NCBI GenBank assembly: GCA_946479475.1
Contig: CAMLGG010000241.1
Coordinates: forward strand, 1 to 8,078
Source: an uncultured Ideonella sp.
GTDB taxonomy: Bacteria > Pseudomonadota > Gammaproteobacteria > Burkholderiales > Burkholderiaceae
Direction of reading: 5' to 3'
DNA length: 8,078 nucleotides
Part shown: positions 5,764 to 8,078 of the stretch, in pieces
Layout: the number at the start of each line of letters is the position of its first letter
How positions within the stretch are numbered: the first letter of the stretch is position 1
Notes under the pieces: model-generated
What the model was told of the DNA's origin: nothing
What the model saw: only the letters and a program-made list of their open reading frames with translations
Databases searched by the model: none
Program-made: the position numbers and the translations under genes

Positions 5764-5788
5764 GTGAAGGCGGCTCAGGCGGTGCCGG

Positions 5789-7126
5789 TCAGGCCCGGGC
5801 TCCCTGGGCGGCGGGCTCGACGCGTGGCGTGCCCGTGCTCGGCACGAACATCGCCTCGGCCATCTGGCGCTGGCGCAGCGGGCGCAGCACGAACCAGGCG
5901 AGCAGCGCGGCGGCGGCGTTCATGAAGCTGGCGGCGATGAACACCGCGTGCCAGCTGCCGGTGGCCGACATCAGGACGCTCGACAGCGGCACCAGCAGCG
6001 AGGCCGTGCCCTTGGCGGTGTAGAGCATGCCGGCGTTGGAGGCGGCGTACTTGGAGCCGAAGGTGTCGGCGCAGGTCGACGGAAACAGGCTGTAGATCTC
6101 GCCCCAGGCGAAGAACACCAGGCCGGTCAGCACCACGAAGGCCACCGGGTTCGAGCCGAACTGGTACAGCGCGAGGATGCCGACGGATTCGAGGGCGAAG
6201 CAGATGAACATCGTCTGCTCGCGGCCGATCTTGTCGGAGACCCAGCCGAAGAACGGACGCGTCACGCCGTTGAGCACGCGGTCGATGGCCAGCGCGAAGG
6301 TCAGCGCGGGCAGCACCAGGCCCATGATGTTGACCGGCACGTCGATGATCTTGAAGTCCTTGGCGATGGGCGCCAGCTGCGCGGTGGCCATGAGGCCGCC
6401 GGCCGCCACCATCACGAACATCGCGTACATGACCCAGAACACCGGCTTGCGCAGCACCTCGGAAGGGGCGTAGTCGCGGCGGCTCTGCGTGAGGTGCGAG
6501 GCCGGCGAGCTGCCCTTCTTCACGTAGAGGTTCGGGTTCGCGAGGAACAGCGACATCAGCATCACGATCGCGCCCTGGCCGATGCCGAAGTACAGGAAGG
6601 CGGACTCGTAGCCCTGCGACTTGATCATCATCGTGATCGGCAGGATGGTCAGCGCCGAGCCGGCTCCGAAGCCCGCGGCCGTGAGGCCCGCGGCGAGGCC
6701 GCGGCGGTCCGGGAACCACTTCAGCGCGTTGCCCACGCAGGTGCCGTAGACAGCACCGGCGCCGACGCCGCTGATGGCCGCCGCGACGTACAGCAGCGGC
6801 AGCGAATCGGCGAAGGAGTTCAGGACCCAGCCGAGGCCGCACAGCAGGCCGCCGCCGAGCACCACCGGGCGCGGCCCGAACTTGTCGACGAGGTAGCCCT
6901 CGATGGGCACCAGCCAGGTCTCGGCCAGCACGAAGATGGTGAAGGCGACCTGGATCGCGGCGCGCGTCCAGCCGTACTTCTCGGAGATCGGGTTGACGAA
7001 CAGTGTCCACCCGTATTGAAGGTTAGCGATCATCGCCATGCAGACGATGCCCATCACGAGCTGTCCCCATCGGAACTGCGGACTGCGCGTGCTGGAGGTG
7101 GCAAAGGCGGGGTTGGCTTGGCTCAT
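5789..7126 (-). CDS. oxlT: Oxalate:formate antiporter OxlT (major facilitator superfamily)
   Basis: This 445-residue, 12-helix inner-membrane carrier exchanges external oxalate for internal formate and so couples uptake to decarboxylation. Compared from memory with O. formigenes OxlT, the key residues are kept: Arg290 in NGVTRPFFGWVSDKIGR (OxlT Arg272), Lys372 in YTAKGTASL (OxlT Lys355), Gln37 and Tyr38 in NLQYGWTLF (OxlT Gln34 region), and Trp341 and Tyr345 in FAWGEIYSLFPST (OxlT Trp324, Tyr328). Other MFS signatures are VDKFGPRP (80-87) and WFPDRRGLAAGLTAAGFG (137-154). ATG 7126 follows AGGAG with a 10-nt spacer. It is divergent from reg2, with the TTGAC and GTGAC palindromes between. The family also includes related monocarboxylate carriers, but the Arg/Lys pair favours a dicarboxylate substrate. 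Confidence 0.92.
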   Translation of the reverse strand: MSQANPAFATSSTRSPQFRWGQLVMGIVCMAMIANLQYGWTLFVNPISEKYGWTRAAIQVAFTIFVLAETWLVPIEGYLVDKFGPRPVVLGGGLLCGLGWVLNSFADSLPLLYVAAAISGVGAGAVYGTCVGNALKWFPDRRGLAAGLTAAGFGAGSALTILPITMMIKSQGYESAFLYFGIGQGAIVMLMSLFLANPNLYVKKGSSPASHLTQSRRDYAPSEVLRKPVFWVMYAMFVMVAAGGLMATAQLAPIAKDFKIIDVPVNIMGLVLPALTFALAIDRVLNGVTRPFFGWVSDKIGREQTMFICFALESVGILALYQFGSNPVAFVVLTGLVFFAWGEIYSLFPSTCADTFGSKYAASNAGMLYTAKGTASLLVPLSSVLMSATGSWHAVFIAASFMNAAAALLAWFVLRPLRQRQMAEAMFVPSTGTPRVEPAAQGARA

Positions 7127-7210
7127 GAGACGGTGACTCCTGATGGGCTCCTGTGGACTCGCGATGGGTGCGACAGCGGTGCGGAAAAGCGGGCTGTCAG
7201 GTGCCGGGTC

Positions 7211-7216
7211 AATGTC
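7211..7216 (-). promoter_or_regulatory. Candidate -10 box of oxlT
   Basis: GACATT on the minus strand sits 23 nt downstream of the TTGAC palindrome, as at oxc and tctC, and matches TATAAT at 3 of 6 positions. No -35-like hexamer is seen 17 nt upstream. It was chosen by spacing. Confidence 0.3.
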
Positions 7217-7239
7217 TCGCCGAGGGGGTCTGTTTTCTC

Positions 7240-7253
7240 TTGACCCGAGTCAA
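7240..7253. promoter_or_regulatory. Fnr-type operator palindrome between oxlT and reg2
   Basis: TTGACCCGAGTCAA has perfect 5-bp arms and a 4-bp centre. Flanking bases 7256-7264 are TTCCGGGAA, as beside the tctC operator. Its centre is 120 bp from the oxlT ATG and about 145 bp from the reg2 ATG, so oxlT is the likelier target. Confidence 0.75.
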
Positions 7254-7293
7254 CTTTCCGGGAACGGGCATCGCGGATTTCCCGCACGATCGG

Positions 7294-7309
7294 CGTGACC
7301 TTCGTCACG
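7294..7309. promoter_or_regulatory. Second palindrome (GTGAC type) between oxlT and reg2
   Basis: CGTGACCTTCGTCACG is a 16-bp inverted repeat with core GTGAC-N4-GTCAC. Its 14-bp core is identical, reverse-complemented, to 4598-4611. The centre is 55 bp from the TTGAC-box centre, nearly the same as at tctC. It lies about 90 bp upstream of the reg2 ATG and could also serve that gene. Confidence 0.65.
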
Positions 7310-7391
7310 TGCGGGACGTGCATGAAGTCGCATGCGGGCGATGACGTTTCACTGGAGGCACGAGGCGTGGCGCGACCTAGAGTTGCCTCGC

Positions 7392-8018
7392 ATGAAGCAA
7401 CACCTGTCGACCCATCCGCGCCGTCACTTCCTGGGCCTGCAACTCGCTCGGCACCCGTTGCTGTGCGAGCTCGACGAGGCCGCCCTGGCCGACCTCGCCG
7501 AGCTTCTCGAGATGCACGACACGCACCGCGGCGAATGCATGCTGGCGCAAGGCAGCCGCGAGCTGCGCCAGTACTTCGTGCTGGAGGGCCTGCTCAAGCG
7601 CATGGTCACCAGCCCGCAGGGGCGCGAGATGACCCTGCGCTTCGCAGGCGAGGGCGACTTCGAGACCTGCTACGACGCGTGGCGCCGCGACGATGCGGTC
7701 GCCTACTCGGTCGTCTGCGCAGCGAGCGGCTGCGTGGCTTCGCTGCCGATGGGCGAGTGGTGCGCCTTCCTCGCGCGGCATCCGCAGGCGCAGCAGGTCT
7801 TCCACGACCGGGTTGTCGCGCTCGGCCAGACGCTCGTCGAGCATGCGGTGGGCCTGCTGCTGCTCGATGCACCTTCACGCGTCGACGCCTTCTCGCGCCG
7901 CCATCCGCACCTCATGGGGCGGCTGGTGCAGAAGGACCTGGCTTCGCATCTGAACCTCTCCGCCGAGACCTTGTGCCGGCTCTCCCGCCGCTCGGAGCTT
8001 CGCCAGGCTTGTGCCTGA
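7392..8018 (+). CDS. Crp/Fnr-family transcriptional regulator, paralogue (reg2)
   Basis: This is a 208-residue paralogue of the regulator at 541. By hand, about half the residues are identical over some 148 aligned positions. It has the same layout: beta-barrel sensor (QYFVLEGLLKRMV, GREMTLRFAGEGDFE), long dimer helix, and a helix-turn-helix VQKDLASHLNLSAETLCRL (179-197). In the recognition helix Glu192 and Arg196 are kept, but Ser is replaced by Cys195. The METSYxAWR motif of reg1 appears as FETCYDAWR (90-98), and no cAMP-binding Arg-Ser pair is seen. It has eight cysteines against one in reg1, not spaced like the Fnr cluster ligands. The start at 7392 is chosen because it aligns with the paralogue. 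In-frame ATGs at 7332 and 7341 would add 20 or 17 residues with no counterpart. None of the three has a good ribosome-binding site. It is divergent from oxlT. Confidence 0.87.
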   Translation: MKQHLSTHPRRHFLGLQLARHPLLCELDEAALADLAELLEMHDTHRGECMLAQGSRELRQYFVLEGLLKRMVTSPQGREMTLRFAGEGDFETCYDAWRRDDAVAYSVVCAASGCVASLPMGEWCAFLARHPQAQQVFHDRVVALGQTLVEHAVGLLLLDAPSRVDAFSRRHPHLMGRLVQKDLASHLNLSAETLCRLSRRSELRQACA

Positions 8019-8078
8019 GCGGCCTCGCTTCGGCCTTCGTGCCGGACTGGTCGAGGGAGGCAACCGGCATCTCCCCCG
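8019..8078. other. Sequence after reg2, nothing firm
   Basis: These 60 bases follow the reg2 stop. Short repeated GGCC and TTCGGCC pieces and a distant GCCGG/CCGGC pair are present, but no convincing terminator stem with a T run, and no coding region can be judged before the window ends. Confidence 0.3.

Noticed and set aside
5707..5788. Possible yybP-ykoY manganese riboswitch upstream of terC
   Set aside because: The gap is only 82 nt. I see one GC hairpin but not the multi-helix arrangement or conserved loop of that riboswitch.
1..8078. Mobile elements, tRNA or rRNA genes, CRISPR arrays
   Set aside because: No transposase, integrase, tRNA-like cloverleaf, repeat-spacer pattern or target-site duplication was seen. 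Composition is even across the window.

Overview
The window is high-GC (roughly two-thirds G+C) and looks like a betaproteobacterial chromosome, most plausibly Burkholderiales. The support is the codon use, the tripartite tricarboxylate transporter with a Bug-type binding protein, and the overall gene style. No mobile element, RNA gene or CRISPR array is visible. The theme is oxalate uptake and breakdown. The minus strand carries the start of oxalyl-CoA decarboxylase (oxc, 1-426, running off the left edge), a complete tctC-tctB-tctA transporter operon (4459 down to 1315), a small unknown protein (4917-4660), a TerC-family membrane protein (5706-4975) and an OxlT oxalate:formate antiporter (7126-5789). 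The plus strand carries two paralogous short Crp/Fnr-family regulators: reg1 (541-1149), divergent from oxc, and reg2 (7392-8018), divergent from oxlT.

The most notable feature is the regulatory wiring. A near-perfect palindrome TTGAC-N4-GTCAA occurs once upstream of each of the three metabolic or transport units: oxc (501-514), tctCBA (4542-4555) and oxlT (7240-7253). On each target strand the palindrome is followed, 23 nt downstream, by a hexamer that could act as a -10 box. That puts the operator centre near -42, the geometry of Fnr class II activation. The regulators carry the Fnr-type recognition-helix pattern E-x-x-S/C-R, which fits a TTGA half-site. The tctC and oxlT upstream regions share a longer module: the TTGAC box, then TTCCGGGAA two nucleotides away, then a second palindrome GTGAC-N4-GTCAC about 55 bp away. 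The 14 bases of this second palindrome are identical at the two loci, in opposite orientation.

The proposed working model is inference. One or both regulators sense an oxalate-related signal and switch on uptake (OxlT, and probably the Tct system for oxalate or a related acid) together with decarboxylation (Oxc; its partner formyl-CoA transferase is not in the window). Operator 1 lies only about 33 bp before the reg1 start codon, which suits autorepression. The TerC protein next to oxlT may deal with metal or pH stress linked to the proton-consuming decarboxylation. Convergent ends are separated by a dense set of hairpins (1138-1311), and the oxlT-terC gap holds a strong GNRA-capped hairpin.
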